This document shows positions 22,939 through 31,379 of a stretch of 32,863 bases of DNA, in pieces. Each line of letters opens with the position of its first letter. The first letter of the stretch is position 1. The notes beneath the pieces are model-generated. The model was not told the origin of the DNA and ran no database searches. It saw only the letters and a list, made by a program, of their open reading frames with translations. The translations under genes and the position numbers were made by a program. The DNA lies in NCBI GenBank assembly GCA_016867005.1, contig VGKM01000003.1, forward strand, positions 1 through 32,863. The letters run 5' to 3'. This stretch comes from Candidatus Omnitrophota bacterium (lineage in GTDB: Bacteria; Omnitrophota; Gorgyraeia; Gygaellales; Profunditerraquicolaceae).

Positions 22939-23844
22939 ATGAAAACTTATTACGGATTAAATAAGCTGAAAGAATTAAAGGCCCCTGTTGTGGTATTGGG
23001 AGTGTTTGATGGGGTGCATAAAGGGCATATCTTAATTTTGCGCGCCGCGGCAAAGAAGGCCAGGCAGACAAAGGCAAAAAGCATTGTCGTTACCTTTGAC
23101 CCCCATCCGCAAAAAGAAGAGAGTTTGTATTCCCTGGAGCACCGGCTTAAATTGATCGCCGGCTCAGGTATAGATATCTGCGCAGTGATCAGGTTCAATA
23201 AGAGGTTTGCCCGTATATCTGCCCATAATTTTATCAAGGATATTTTGTTAAAAAAACTAAAGCCCGGGTATATTTTCGTCGGAGAAAATTTTACTTTTGG
23301 GGCAGGGGCTAAGGGTAATATCGCGCTGCTAAAAATTTTCTCGGGAGAATATAACTTTAAATTAAAAGTTTTCCGCGTCCTTAAGAAGAAAGGCCGTGTT
23401 ATAAGCAGTACGCAAATCCGCAGGTTTATAAAAACCGGAAAGTTCTCGCTGGCAGAGAGCTTGTTAAGCCGTCCTGTAAGTATTTTAGGGACGGTAATTA
23501 AAGGTGCTTCTGTAGCCAGGCAATTAGGCGTTCCTACTGCAAATATTGACCCGCATCATGAAGTTTTACCTCCTTCAGGGGTTTATTTGGTAAAGGTCAA
23601 TTATAATAAAAAGAAGCATTTCGGCGTCTGCTCTATAGGCAATAAGCCGACTTTCGGTATCAATAAGATGCAGCATATTGAAGTGCATATTTTAAATTTT
23701 GATAAAAATATATATAAAGAATTCCTCGAAATAGAGTTTATCAAACTCTTAAGAAAGCAAAAAAAATTCTCTTCCAGAGAGGCATTAGTTGCTCAGATAA
23801 GAAAAGATATAATTTCTGCCAAAAGATTGATCTCCAGCCACTGA
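22939..23844 (+). CDS. ribF: Bifunctional riboflavin kinase / FAD synthetase
   Basis: 301 residues from ATG 22939, which has AGGAAAC before it. A start at 22885 would run through the hairpin and lacks homology-type sequence. It converts riboflavin to FMN and then FAD. The N-terminal adenylyltransferase domain shows GVFDGVHKGH and ISSTQIRRFI. The C-terminal riboflavin kinase domain shows KGASVARQLGVPTANID, GVCSIGNKPTFG and EVHILNFDKNIY. The usual G-R-G of the kinase loop reads A-R-Q, still with the conserved Arg and PTAN. It closes the operon. rpsO and truB, often adjacent in other bacteria, are not here. Confidence 0.93.
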   Translation: MKTYYGLNKLKELKAPVVVLGVFDGVHKGHILILRAAAKKARQTKAKSIVVTFDPHPQKEESLYSLEHRLKLIAGSGIDICAVIRFNKRFARISAHNFIKDILLKKLKPGYIFVGENFTFGAGAKGNIALLKIFSGEYNFKLKVFRVLKKKGRVISSTQIRRFIKTGKFSLAESLLSRPVSILGTVIKGASVARQLGVPTANIDPHHEVLPPSGVYLVKVNYNKKKHFGVCSIGNKPTFGINKMQHIEVHILNFDKNIYKEFLEIEFIKLLRKQKKFSSREALVAQIRKDIISAKRLISSH

Positions 23845-23923
23845 TAAACACCACAATATCTGCACTCCCCATCTTTTAATACCACTACCCATTGTGTCTA
23901 TTATATTTAGAGAAATATTTTTC

Positions 23924-23952
23924 TTGACAAAATGGCGGAATTTGTCTACAAT
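23924..23952 (+). promoter_or_regulatory. Consensus sigma70 promoter of the dcw cluster
   Basis: TTGACA (23924-23929, perfect) and TACAAT (23947-23952, one mismatch) with 17 bp between. Transcription would start near 23959, immediately before the three MraZ boxes, so bound MraZ would block the promoter or early elongation. The region 23845-23923 before it holds no gene or clear terminator that I can see. Confidence 0.8.
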
Positions 23953-23960
23953 CAACCTAC

Positions 23961-23990
23961 AAAGTGGTTAATAGTGGAGTAAAGTGGATT
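23961..23990 (+). promoter_or_regulatory. MraZ operator, three 10-bp repeats
   Basis: Three consecutive decamers AAAGTGGTTA, ATAGTGGAGT and AAAGTGGATT share the core A-GTGG at exactly 10-bp intervals. They match the known type of MraZ site: GTGG/TGGGA-like boxes in tandem at helical spacing, upstream of mraZ, e.g. the AAAGTG-type boxes in Mollicutes. Autoregulation of the cluster by MraZ is the expected role. Confidence 0.8.
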
Positions 23991-24026
23991 TCAGTTAAAT
24001 AAGGATCCTAAAAGGAGTTTCTGTTT

Positions 24027-24464
24027 ATGTTTTACGGCGAGTATCTTCATTCTATAGACAGGAAAGGCCGTCTCATTCTGCCTGCCAAATTTCGCGAGTC
24101 AGCTAAGAACAATTTCATTGAGAAATTCTTTATGACGCGGGGTTTGGACAAATGCCTTTTTATGTTCGGGGAAGAGGAGTGGAAACAACAGGAAAATAAA
24201 TTTAAATCCGTGTCCTTTACCAAGCAGGAATCGCGTACATTTAACCGCCTGTATTTTTCCGGAGCCGTAGATATCGTGCCTGATAAGCAGGGGAGGATCC
24301 TGGTACCGCAATACCTGAAGGATTTTGCGGAAATCAAAAAAGATGTTATTGTGGTCGGGGTCTCCAACAGAATAGAGATTTGGTCAAAAGACAAATGGCA
24401 GAGTTTTTATGGGAATTCCCAAAAGTCCTTTGAAGAGATCGCTGAGAAATTAATCGATTTATAA
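24027..24464 (+). CDS. mraZ: Transcriptional regulator MraZ
   Basis: 145 residues, two SpoVT/AbrB-like halves. The first contains YLHSIDRKGRLILPAKFRE and the second VDIVPDKQGRILVPQYLKDF, each with the DxxGR motif used for DNA contact in the ring-shaped oligomer. A strong AAGGAG precedes the ATG. It is the first gene of the dcw cluster, behind a consensus promoter and three operator boxes, so it very likely represses its own operon. It is followed after 20 bp by rsmH, the usual partner. Confidence 0.96.
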   Translation: MFYGEYLHSIDRKGRLILPAKFRESAKNNFIEKFFMTRGLDKCLFMFGEEEWKQQENKFKSVSFTKQESRTFNRLYFSGAVDIVPDKQGRILVPQYLKDFAEIKKDVIVVGVSNRIEIWSKDKWQSFYGNSQKSFEEIAEKLIDL

Positions 24465-24484
24465 AACATAATGGATTTTCTTAA

Positions 24485-25375
24485 GTGGCAAAACTACATA
24501 TACCCGTAATGCTTAAAGAAGCTACAGAATATTTAAATTTATCGCCCGGAAATATAGTAGTGGATGCGACGGTAGGTACGGCGGGCCACTCTGAGGCCAT
24601 ACTGGAAAGCATTACTCCCGGCGGGCGCCTGATCGCCGTTGACCGCGATCAGGAGTCGCTGGTAATAGCAAAAGAGAGGCTTAAGCGCTGGCAAGATTCA
24701 TGCAGCTTTGTGCATGGGAATTTTTCTGATATCAATATCATTTTAGGGGAGCTGGGCATCAAGAGGATCGACGGCATATTATTCGATCTGGGGCTTTCTA
24801 CTTTTCAACTTGATAATCCCGAAAGGGGTTTTAGTTTTCAGCAGGAAGGGCCGCTCGATATGCGCATGGACAGAGAAAGCTATATCTCGGCATATGACCT
24901 GGTGAACAACCTTAATGAGGAAGAGCTTTCAGGGCTTATCCGTAATTACGGGCAGGAAAGGTTCCATAACCGTATCGCGCATCTGTTGGTCCAAGAAAGA
25001 GAGAAGCATCCGATTGCCACGACCCGTGAATTATCCAATATCATAGTCCGGGCAATACCGCATCGTTTCAGGCACTACCGGATCCATCCGGCAACCAGGA
25101 CTTTTCAGGCCGTGCGGATCGCAGTGAACAGGGAGCTGGAGATATTGGAAGGGGCACTGGAGAAAGCAATCAGCTTCCTGAACAATAAGGGAAGGGTCTG
25201 CGTGATCTCTTTTCATTCGCTCGAAGATAGGATCGTAAAATTAACTTTTAAGAAAGCAAAGGCTCAAGGGCTGGTAGAGATCGTTACTCCTAAGCCCCTG
25301 GTCCCACAGTGGCAGGAGGTTAAGGATAATTCCGCCAGCCGCAGCGCTAAATTCCGCGTTGCAGAAAAGGTCTGA
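24485..25375 (+). CDS. rsmH: 16S rRNA (cytosine1402-N4)-methyltransferase RsmH
   Basis: 296 residues, start GTG 24485. It places the conserved N-terminus HIPVMLKE correctly, but the SD is weak. It is the S-adenosylmethionine-dependent enzyme that methylates C1402 of 16S rRNA. Family motifs: VDATVGTAGHSEAIL, VDRDQE, LFDLGLSTFQLDNPERGFSF and DMRMD, TFQAVRIAVNREL, and ISFHSLEDRIVK. The C-terminus with NSASRSAKFRVAEK is typical. It occupies the usual position between mraZ and ftsL, and its stop lies 2 bp before the next start. Confidence 0.97.
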   Translation: MAKLHIPVMLKEATEYLNLSPGNIVVDATVGTAGHSEAILESITPGGRLIAVDRDQESLVIAKERLKRWQDSCSFVHGNFSDINIILGELGIKRIDGILFDLGLSTFQLDNPERGFSFQQEGPLDMRMDRESYISAYDLVNNLNEEELSGLIRNYGQERFHNRIAHLLVQEREKHPIATTRELSNIIVRAIPHRFRHYRIHPATRTFQAVRIAVNRELEILEGALEKAISFLNNKGRVCVISFHSLEDRIVKLTFKKAKAQGLVEIVTPKPLVPQWQEVKDNSASRSAKFRVAEKV

Positions 25376-25377
25376 CT

Positions 25378-25746
25378 ATGAAGTTAAATAAATTTATATC
25401 CGCAACTGTTTTTGTTACTGCTTTTTCCCTCCTTTATGTATACCAGCAAACAGAGGTTTTCCGGCTTGCTTATGTAGGGCAGAAAAAGGCCTCCAGCTTC
25501 CAGGATTTACTTGATAAGAATTCGTTTCTTCGTTATAATATAGAACGCAGCACATCGCTTACTCGTATCGGAAGCAAGATTTCCGGCGCGCATGATTATG
25601 AGATGCCGGAAAGCTACCGTTTGGTTAGGTTAAACAGGCCTCCTGCAGCTTTTAAATTAGCCAGACACGTTTACAAGAAAGAAACGTTATTATCTCGCCT
25701 TTTTGGGATTAAAAGACAGGCTGAGGCAAGGCAAGTCAATCCTTAA
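25378..25746 (+). CDS. ftsL: FtsL-like cell division protein
   Basis: 122 residues. A short N-terminus, one helix at about 8-21 and a periplasmic segment with helical, partly coiled-coil character (TEVFRLAYVGQKKASSFQDLLDKNSFLRYNIERSTS). FtsL is poorly conserved in sequence, so the call rests on this topology, the 'Y..Q..i..L......L....N..L' pattern and its place between rsmH and the division transpeptidase. The C-terminal 40 residues are basic and extend beyond a minimal FtsL. It would work with FtsB/FtsQ at the septum. Confidence 0.7.
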   Translation: MKLNKFISATVFVTAFSLLYVYQQTEVFRLAYVGQKKASSFQDLLDKNSFLRYNIERSTSLTRIGSKISGAHDYEMPESYRLVRLNRPPAAFKLARHVYKKETLLSRLFGIKRQAEARQVNP

Positions 25747-25779
25747 AATTTAGTTTCCAATATTTTATTTTAAAATTTC

Positions 25780-27480
25780 GTGTATATCCGTAATTACCAT
25801 CGCCGAGTCAATGCGGTATTTTTAATCTTTTTTTTGCTGTTGGTTTTTTGCGCCTTTCGCCTTGTTTTCATCCATTTTTTCCGCGGAAATTACCTCGCCT
25901 CTTTAGCAAGAAAGCAGCATAACCTTTTTATAGAGCTTGAGCCCCGCAGAGGGGCTATTTATGATACCAACCTCCGCCCGCAGGCCTTTAATGTAGCCGT
26001 TGATTCGGTTTATGCCGCTCCAAACGAAATACCGGAAAAAGATAAAGATAGGATTGCCGGCCAGCTTGCGCCTATTCTTAATACAGAATATGCCAAATTA
26101 AAGGACAAGTTGTCGCGCAAAAAGTCATTTATCTGGCTGGCGAGAAAAATTTCTCCGCAACAGGCCAATGCCATTAAAGAGCTAAAGATCAAAGGAATCG
26201 GCTTTATCAAAGAAAGTAAGCGCAGCTATCCTAATGGATACCTCTTAAGCCATGTCATCGGTTTTGCCGGGATTGATAATCTGGGGCTCGACGGAATAGA
26301 ATTAAGATTGAACAATTACCTCAAAGGAGAGCCCGGCTGGGCGCTGTTTTTAAGGGATGCCCGGCAGAAGAAGCTGGACATCTGGGAAAAAATGGTTTCT
26401 CCCCGCGACGGTTTTGATGTGATATTGACTATAGATGATGTTATTCAGTATATCGCAGAAAGGGAATTGGATAAGGCCTTTAAAGCGACTCACGCAAAAG
26501 GGGCAAGCATTGTTGTTATGAACCCCCATACCGGAGAGATACTCGCTTTGGCAAATAGGCCGACGTTTGACCTCAATGAATACCCCGGGGCACCCAAAGA
26601 TAATCTGCGCGACCGTGCCATTACGGATATGTTTGAACCAGGCTCAGTATTTAAGATCGTCACCGCTTCCGCTGCGATAGAGGAAGGCAAGGTTTCAGAA
26701 GAAGAGAAGGTCTATTGTGAAAACGGCGCTTATAAGATCGCCGGGCACATACTTCATGACCATCAGCCGCATGGGACGCTTACTTTTACCGAAGTGATCG
26801 AGCAGTCCAGTAATATCGGCACATGTAAAATCGCTCAAATAGTGGGAGCCGAAAATATATACCGCTATGAAAAGAAATTTGGTTTTGGCATAAAAAGCGG
26901 GATCGACCTGCCCGGAGAGATCTCCGGTTCCGTAAAAGAACCGCGTTTCTGGTCTAAGACCTCTATCACTGCCGTACCTATGGGGCATGAGGTGGGGGTT
27001 ACTGCTTTACAGCTGGCAAATGCTGTTTCAGCAATAGCTAACGGCGGTAACCTGATGAGGCCTTATGTTGTCCGCATGATAAGGGATAAATTCGGCGAAG
27101 AGATCGTTTCTAATGAACCTGTATTCGTCAATAAGGTGATGTCTTTGGATTCTGCGGCAAGGGTCAGGAAGATGCTTATTGGAGTTGTAGAAAAAGGGAC
27201 GGGGAAACTAGCAAGGATCCCTCAGGTAACTGTTGCCGGTAAAACCGGCACTGCCCAGAAAATCGAACCTAACGGAACATATTCGCATGATAAATTTGTG
27301 GCGACCTTTATAGGTTTTACTCCTGCTGAGGACCCGGTTTTAGCGATTGCAGTAGTAATTGATGAGCCCCGCCCTTATTATTTCGGCGGGGTAGTGTCTG
27401 CGCCGGTATTTAAGAATGTTGCAATGGATGCCCTGAGGTATTTAAAATCAAGAGAGCCGCTTGTAGTATTGCAAAATTAA
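25780..27480 (+). CDS. ftsI: Septal peptidoglycan transpeptidase FtsI (PBP3 class B)
   Basis: 566 residues. Signal anchor at about 14-34, a pedestal/dimerisation domain (PRRGAIYDTNLRPQAFNV), then a transpeptidase domain with SVFK (S289 nucleophile, K292), SSN (343-345) and KTG (488-490). No PASTA repeats follow. It cross-links septal peptidoglycan with FtsW. The start is GTG 25780: a stop at 25771 limits the frame and no ATG precedes the membrane anchor. The 33-bp gap before it has no SD and is AT-rich. It is followed after 10 bp by murE. Confidence 0.95.
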   Translation: MYIRNYHRRVNAVFLIFFLLLVFCAFRLVFIHFFRGNYLASLARKQHNLFIELEPRRGAIYDTNLRPQAFNVAVDSVYAAPNEIPEKDKDRIAGQLAPILNTEYAKLKDKLSRKKSFIWLARKISPQQANAIKELKIKGIGFIKESKRSYPNGYLLSHVIGFAGIDNLGLDGIELRLNNYLKGEPGWALFLRDARQKKLDIWEKMVSPRDGFDVILTIDDVIQYIAERELDKAFKATHAKGASIVVMNPHTGEILALANRPTFDLNEYPGAPKDNLRDRAITDMFEPGSVFKIVTASAAIEEGKVSEEEKVYCENGAYKIAGHILHDHQPHGTLTFTEVIEQSSNIGTCKIAQIVGAENIYRYEKKFGFGIKSGIDLPGEISGSVKEPRFWSKTSITAVPMGHEVGVTALQLANAVSAIANGGNLMRPYVVRMIRDKFGEEIVSNEPVFVNKVMSLDSAARVRKMLIGVVEKGTGKLARIPQVTVAGKTGTAQKIEPNGTYSHDKFVATFIGFTPAEDPVLAIAVVIDEPRPYYFGGVVSAPVFKNVAMDALRYLKSREPLVVLQN

Positions 27481-27490
27481 AGCGATTACG

Positions 27491-28942
27491 ATGAAGCTAT
27501 CCAGCTTGTTTAAAGGTATTTTAGAATATAAGGCCGGGGCCGGAATACCCGATATCGAGATCAAAGGTATTAGCAGTGATTCCAAGAAAACATCCTGCGG
27601 GTATATTTTTGTTGCGGTAAAAGGCGCCTGTTTTGACGGCCACCGTTTTATCAAAGAGGCGGTGGATAACGGTGCCAGCGTAATATTGGCAGAAAAACCC
27701 CGGCAGGCAGGTTATTGCCATAATGTGCCGGTGCTCCCGGTAAAAGATTCAAGGAGCGTATTAGCAAGATTAGCATCTGTATTTTACGGCAGGCCAAGCG
27801 ATAAACTTAAAATTATCGGTATCACCGGGACTAACGGAAAAACAACAGTCACATATCTTATAGAGGCATTGTTAAGAAATGCTAAGAAAAAAACAGGAGT
27901 CATAGGGACGATCAATTATCGTTTTAACGGGAAAATCATACCTTCGGTCAATACTACTCCCGGGCCGCTGGAGTTGCAGCCGATGTTTAAAGGCATGTTG
28001 GATAGTAAAGCAGAGTATCTTGTTATGGAAGTTTCTTCGCATGCATTGGACCAGAAGAGAGTCGAAGGCATAAAATTCCAAAGTGCCATATTTACAAACT
28101 TAACAGGCGACCACCTTGATTACCATGGGAGTTTCTCGAACTATTTTCATGCAAAAGCTAAACTCTTCAGGGCTCTCCCCGGAAGTTCTGCAGCCATTAT
28201 CAATATTGACGACCCTTATGCTAATAAGCTGATAAATATGACCAAGGCAAGAGTTATCACCTATGGCATAAAGAACAAGGCAAATATTATGGCAGGCGGT
28301 ATAAAATCCGGCCCCCGGTATACCGAATTTATTTTAAGCTGGGGAAAAAATAAGCTGCAGGTTAAGTCCCCGCTTATAGGCAGGCATAATATTTATAATA
28401 TTCTTGCTGCAGCCAGTTTTGCGCTTGAAGAAGGGTTAAGGCCGGCACTTATTAAATCGGCATTGGAGAAATTTGTGGCGGCCCCCGGCCGGCTGGAAAG
28501 GATAGATTCGGGTAGGGATTTTAGTTGTTTCGTTGACTATGCCCATACGCACGATGCCCTTAAGAACGTCATAGTCGCCCTTAGAGAAATTTCCCGCAAT
28601 AAAATAATCGTGGTCTTTGGTTGCGGCGGAGACAGGGACAAGTTAAAAAGGCCGCTGATGGGTAAAGTCGCTACCGAGTTGGCAGATTTTTCCGTGATAA
28701 CCAATGATAACCCGCGTTCAGAAAATCCCCGGAAGATAATCTCTGATATTGAAAGAGGGATAAGAAAAGACAATTTTTGCGTTGTCCTGGACCGTAAAAA
28801 GGCAATCAAAAAAGCGATTTCTCTTGCCGCCAAAGGAGATGTTATCCTGGTAGCCGGCAAGGGGCATGAGGTTTACCAGGTTTTGGGGGATAAAAAGATC
28901 CATTTTGATGACCGAGAGGCAGTCAGAGAATGTTTACGATAA
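27491..28942 (+). CDS. murE: UDP-MurNAc-tripeptide synthetase MurE (meso-DAP adding)
   Basis: 483 residues. It adds the third residue to UDP-MurNAc-L-Ala-D-Glu. ATP loop GTNGKTT at 113-119, the carbamylated-lysine region HAKAKLF, and the substrate motif DNPR at 406-409, which selects meso-diaminopimelate (lysine-type enzymes differ here). The C-terminal GKGHEVYQ is typical. Its 3' end overlaps murF by 13 bp. Confidence 0.97.
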   Translation: MKLSSLFKGILEYKAGAGIPDIEIKGISSDSKKTSCGYIFVAVKGACFDGHRFIKEAVDNGASVILAEKPRQAGYCHNVPVLPVKDSRSVLARLASVFYGRPSDKLKIIGITGTNGKTTVTYLIEALLRNAKKKTGVIGTINYRFNGKIIPSVNTTPGPLELQPMFKGMLDSKAEYLVMEVSSHALDQKRVEGIKFQSAIFTNLTGDHLDYHGSFSNYFHAKAKLFRALPGSSAAIINIDDPYANKLINMTKARVITYGIKNKANIMAGGIKSGPRYTEFILSWGKNKLQVKSPLIGRHNIYNILAAASFALEEGLRPALIKSALEKFVAAPGRLERIDSGRDFSCFVDYAHTHDALKNVIVALREISRNKIIVVFGCGGDRDKLKRPLMGKVATELADFSVITNDNPRSENPRKIISDIERGIRKDNFCVVLDRKKAIKKAISLAAKGDVILVAGKGHEVYQVLGDKKIHFDDREAVRECLR

Positions 28943-30282
28943 AAGAAATACTTTTTGCTACCAAGGGAAAACTGATCAAGCCGGTAAAGGATTTTAGCAT
29001 ACGGTCATTTTCTACCGATTCCCGTTCGATTAAGAAAAACGATGCTTTTATTGCTTTAAAAGGCGATAAGTTTGACGGGCATTTGTTTATCCGGGAAGCG
29101 CTTAAGAAAGGCGCAAGCTGTATTATTGTTCAGTCATCAGCTTTCAGCTTTCAGCTGCCAGCTAAAATTCCTTTTATTATCGTTAAAGATACTGCAAAGG
29201 CATTGGGCGACCTGGCGCGGTTTAACAGGCTTAAATTTAATATTCCGATCATTGCCGTAACCGGGTCCAACGGAAAAACAACTGCCAAGGAAATGATCGC
29301 CTGTGTTTTATCCGGAAAATTCAAAGTTTTAAAAAACGAAGGGACAAAGAACAACCATATCGGCCTGCCGCAGGCACTATGTAAACTCGATGCCAGTTAT
29401 CAGGTAGGCGTTTTAGAATTAGGGGCGAACCACTTCGGAGAAATCAAATATCTGGCAGGGATATTGCGGCCGAATATCGGGTTGATCACCAATATCGGGC
29501 CGTCGCACCTGGAGAATTTTTCCAGCCTTAGCGGAGTCTTTAAGGAAAAAAGTTCATTAATGGCGTCGCTTATCAGCCCGCATATCGGGGTGCTTAACCA
29601 GGATGATGCATTTTTAAGAAAGATACCCGGCAGAGAAAAGCTTAAGCCGTTCATTTTTGGTTTTGGGATTGACAGGAAAAGCGATTTTACCGCTTCCGAT
29701 ATCAGGGCAAGCGGCGACAAAATATCTTTTTTGGTCAAAGGCAATAAATTCACCCTTTGTAATTTCGCCAGGCACAATATTTATAATGCAATGGCTGCAA
29801 TTGCAATCGGCAGGATTTTCGGCTTAAGCTACCGGCAGATAAGCCAGAGATTAGCCGGGTTTTCTTCTCCGAAAGGGCGGTTCAATATCTTTGAGCTATC
29901 CGGTGCCACATTTATCGACGATACTTATAATTCTAATCCGTTCTCATTCAGGGCGGCCCTGGAGGCGCTGGAGAATTATAAGAAAAGCGGCAGGAAGATC
30001 GTGGTTATGGGTGATATGCTTGAGCTGGGAGCCGATAAAGAATCATTCCACCGTAAGGCGCTTATTGATGCGGCGCGCGTTTCTGATTGCATTATTACTG
30101 TCGGCCCGCTTTCAAAAATAGCCGCAGAGGCAGCCCAGAAGGCCGGGGCCGGCAATATCTTTACCTGTTTTGACCCGCACCAGGCGCGGGACGTCCTGTT
30201 TAACCAGGTTTATCCGCGCAAAAACGATGTCGTTTTAGTCAAGGGCTCCCGGTCGATGCGAATGGAAGGAGTTTTTATTTAA
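28930..30282 (+). CDS. murF: UDP-MurNAc-tripeptide:D-Ala-D-Ala ligase MurF
   Basis: 450 residues. It adds D-Ala-D-Ala to complete the UDP-MurNAc-pentapeptide. ATP loop GSNGKTT (112-118), then NEGTKNNHIGLPQALCKL, ELGANHFGEI, and the C-terminal DTYNSNPFSFRAALEAL and VVMGDMLELG. Residues 69-78 (SSAFSFQLPA) are encoded by a short tandem repeat at 29137-29163 and replace what is usually a short loop before VKDT-KALGDLA. The frame stays open, so function is probably kept. It overlaps murE by 13 bp and is followed by an SD AAGGAG for mraY. Confidence 0.96.
   Translation: MFTIKEILFATKGKLIKPVKDFSIRSFSTDSRSIKKNDAFIALKGDKFDGHLFIREALKKGASCIIVQSSAFSFQLPAKIPFIIVKDTAKALGDLARFNRLKFNIPIIAVTGSNGKTTAKEMIACVLSGKFKVLKNEGTKNNHIGLPQALCKLDASYQVGVLELGANHFGEIKYLAGILRPNIGLITNIGPSHLENFSSLSGVFKEKSSLMASLISPHIGVLNQDDAFLRKIPGREKLKPFIFGFGIDRKSDFTASDIRASGDKISFLVKGNKFTLCNFARHNIYNAMAAIAIGRIFGLSYRQISQRLAGFSSPKGRFNIFELSGATFIDDTYNSNPFSFRAALEALENYKKSGRKIVVMGDMLELGADKESFHRKALIDAARVSDCIITVGPLSKIAAEAAQKAGAGNIFTCFDPHQARDVLFNQVYPRKNDVVLVKGSRSMRMEGVFI
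29137..29163. repeat. 7-bp tandem repeat inside murF
   Basis: TCAGCTT at 29137-29143 and 29144-29150, then TCAGCTG at 29151-29157 and CCAGCT at 29158-29163, nearly four units. It keeps the murF frame and encodes SSAFSFQLPA. The unit resembles a dispersed AAAGCTG/CAGCTTT repeat that I recall seeing as in-frame insertions in other environmental genomes. Confidence 0.6.
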
Positions 30283-30284
30283 GC

Positions 30285-31373
30285 ATGCTGTATCATTTTT
30301 TATACCCGCTGCATGAAGCAGTATCATTTTTGAATATCTTCCAGTATATTACTTTCCGTAGTGCAATGGCGGCCATCACCGCATTTTTGCTCAGCCTGAT
30401 CTTCGGCCCCGTGATTATAAATAAACTGAAGGCCTTAAAGATAAGGGACAAAATCACCAAGGGTGACAGCGTAGAATTAGATAAATTACACAGTTATAAA
30501 CGCGATACCCCGACTATGGGCGGGATACTGATTTTGTCCGCGGTGATCATTTCGGCTTGTTTATGGGCGGACCTTTCTAATAAATACATATTGCTAGGCC
30601 TTTTTGTGCTGGCCTGGCTCGGCCTGACAGGGTTTATCGACGATTACCTGAAACTGGTAAAGAACAAATCCAAGGGCCTGACTGTTGCATCAAAATTTAC
30701 CAGCCAGCTGATACTCGGCCTTTTGATCGGTGTTATTTTATTTATGGACCCGGAGTATAATTCAAGGCTGGATATCCCTTTTTTAAAGGGTGTATCCGTT
30801 GACCTGGGATTGTTTCTTATTTTATTTGTGATCATAGTGCTTACAGGTACTTCCAATGCCGTTAACCTCACCGACGGCCTTGACGGACTGGCTATCGGCT
30901 GCGTGATCATGGTCAGCATAGCTTTCAGCGTGTTAAGTTATGTTTCAGGCAATATTAAATTTAGTGATTATTTATTGATCCCATACATAAAAGGGGCAGG
31001 AGAGCTGGCCGTATTCTGTTCTGCTATTTTGGGAGCGGGCCTGGGGTTTCTGTGGTTCAATTGTTTTCCTGCGTCAGTTTTTATGGGGGATGTCGGCTCA
31101 CTGGCATTGGGAGGCGCTTTGGGGATGGTAGCTTTGTTGATTAAAAAAGAATTACTCCTTATGATTGTCGGGGGAATTTTTGTCGTAGAGGCGCTTTCAG
31201 TAATCCTGCAGGTAACATCTTTCCGTTTTTTGAAAAGGCGTATCTTTAAGATCGCGCCGCTGCATCATCATTTTCAGTTTCTTAACTGGCCGGAAAGCAA
31301 GATAATCGTAAGGTTCTGGATCATCGCCGGGCTCCTGGCACTTTTTACAATAATCACACTGAAGATCAGGTAA
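30285..31373 (+). CDS. mraY: Phospho-MurNAc-pentapeptide transferase MraY
   Basis: 362 residues, a polytopic inner-membrane enzyme that forms lipid I from UDP-MurNAc-pentapeptide and undecaprenyl phosphate. Motifs: KRDTPTMGG, the first aspartates in IDDYLKL, NLTDGLDGLA, FMGDVGSLALGG, and the histidine-rich cytoplasmic loop APLHHHFQFLNW. About ten hydrophobic helices. It lies 2 bp after murF with AAGGAG overlapping the murF end, and 6 bp before murD. Confidence 0.97.
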   Translation: MLYHFLYPLHEAVSFLNIFQYITFRSAMAAITAFLLSLIFGPVIINKLKALKIRDKITKGDSVELDKLHSYKRDTPTMGGILILSAVIISACLWADLSNKYILLGLFVLAWLGLTGFIDDYLKLVKNKSKGLTVASKFTSQLILGLLIGVILFMDPEYNSRLDIPFLKGVSVDLGLFLILFVIIVLTGTSNAVNLTDGLDGLAIGCVIMVSIAFSVLSYVSGNIKFSDYLLIPYIKGAGELAVFCSAILGAGLGFLWFNCFPASVFMGDVGSLALGGALGMVALLIKKELLLMIVGGIFVVEALSVILQVTSFRFLKRRIFKIAPLHHHFQFLNWPESKIIVRFWIIAGLLALFTIITLKIR

Positions 31374-31379
31374 ATTTCT

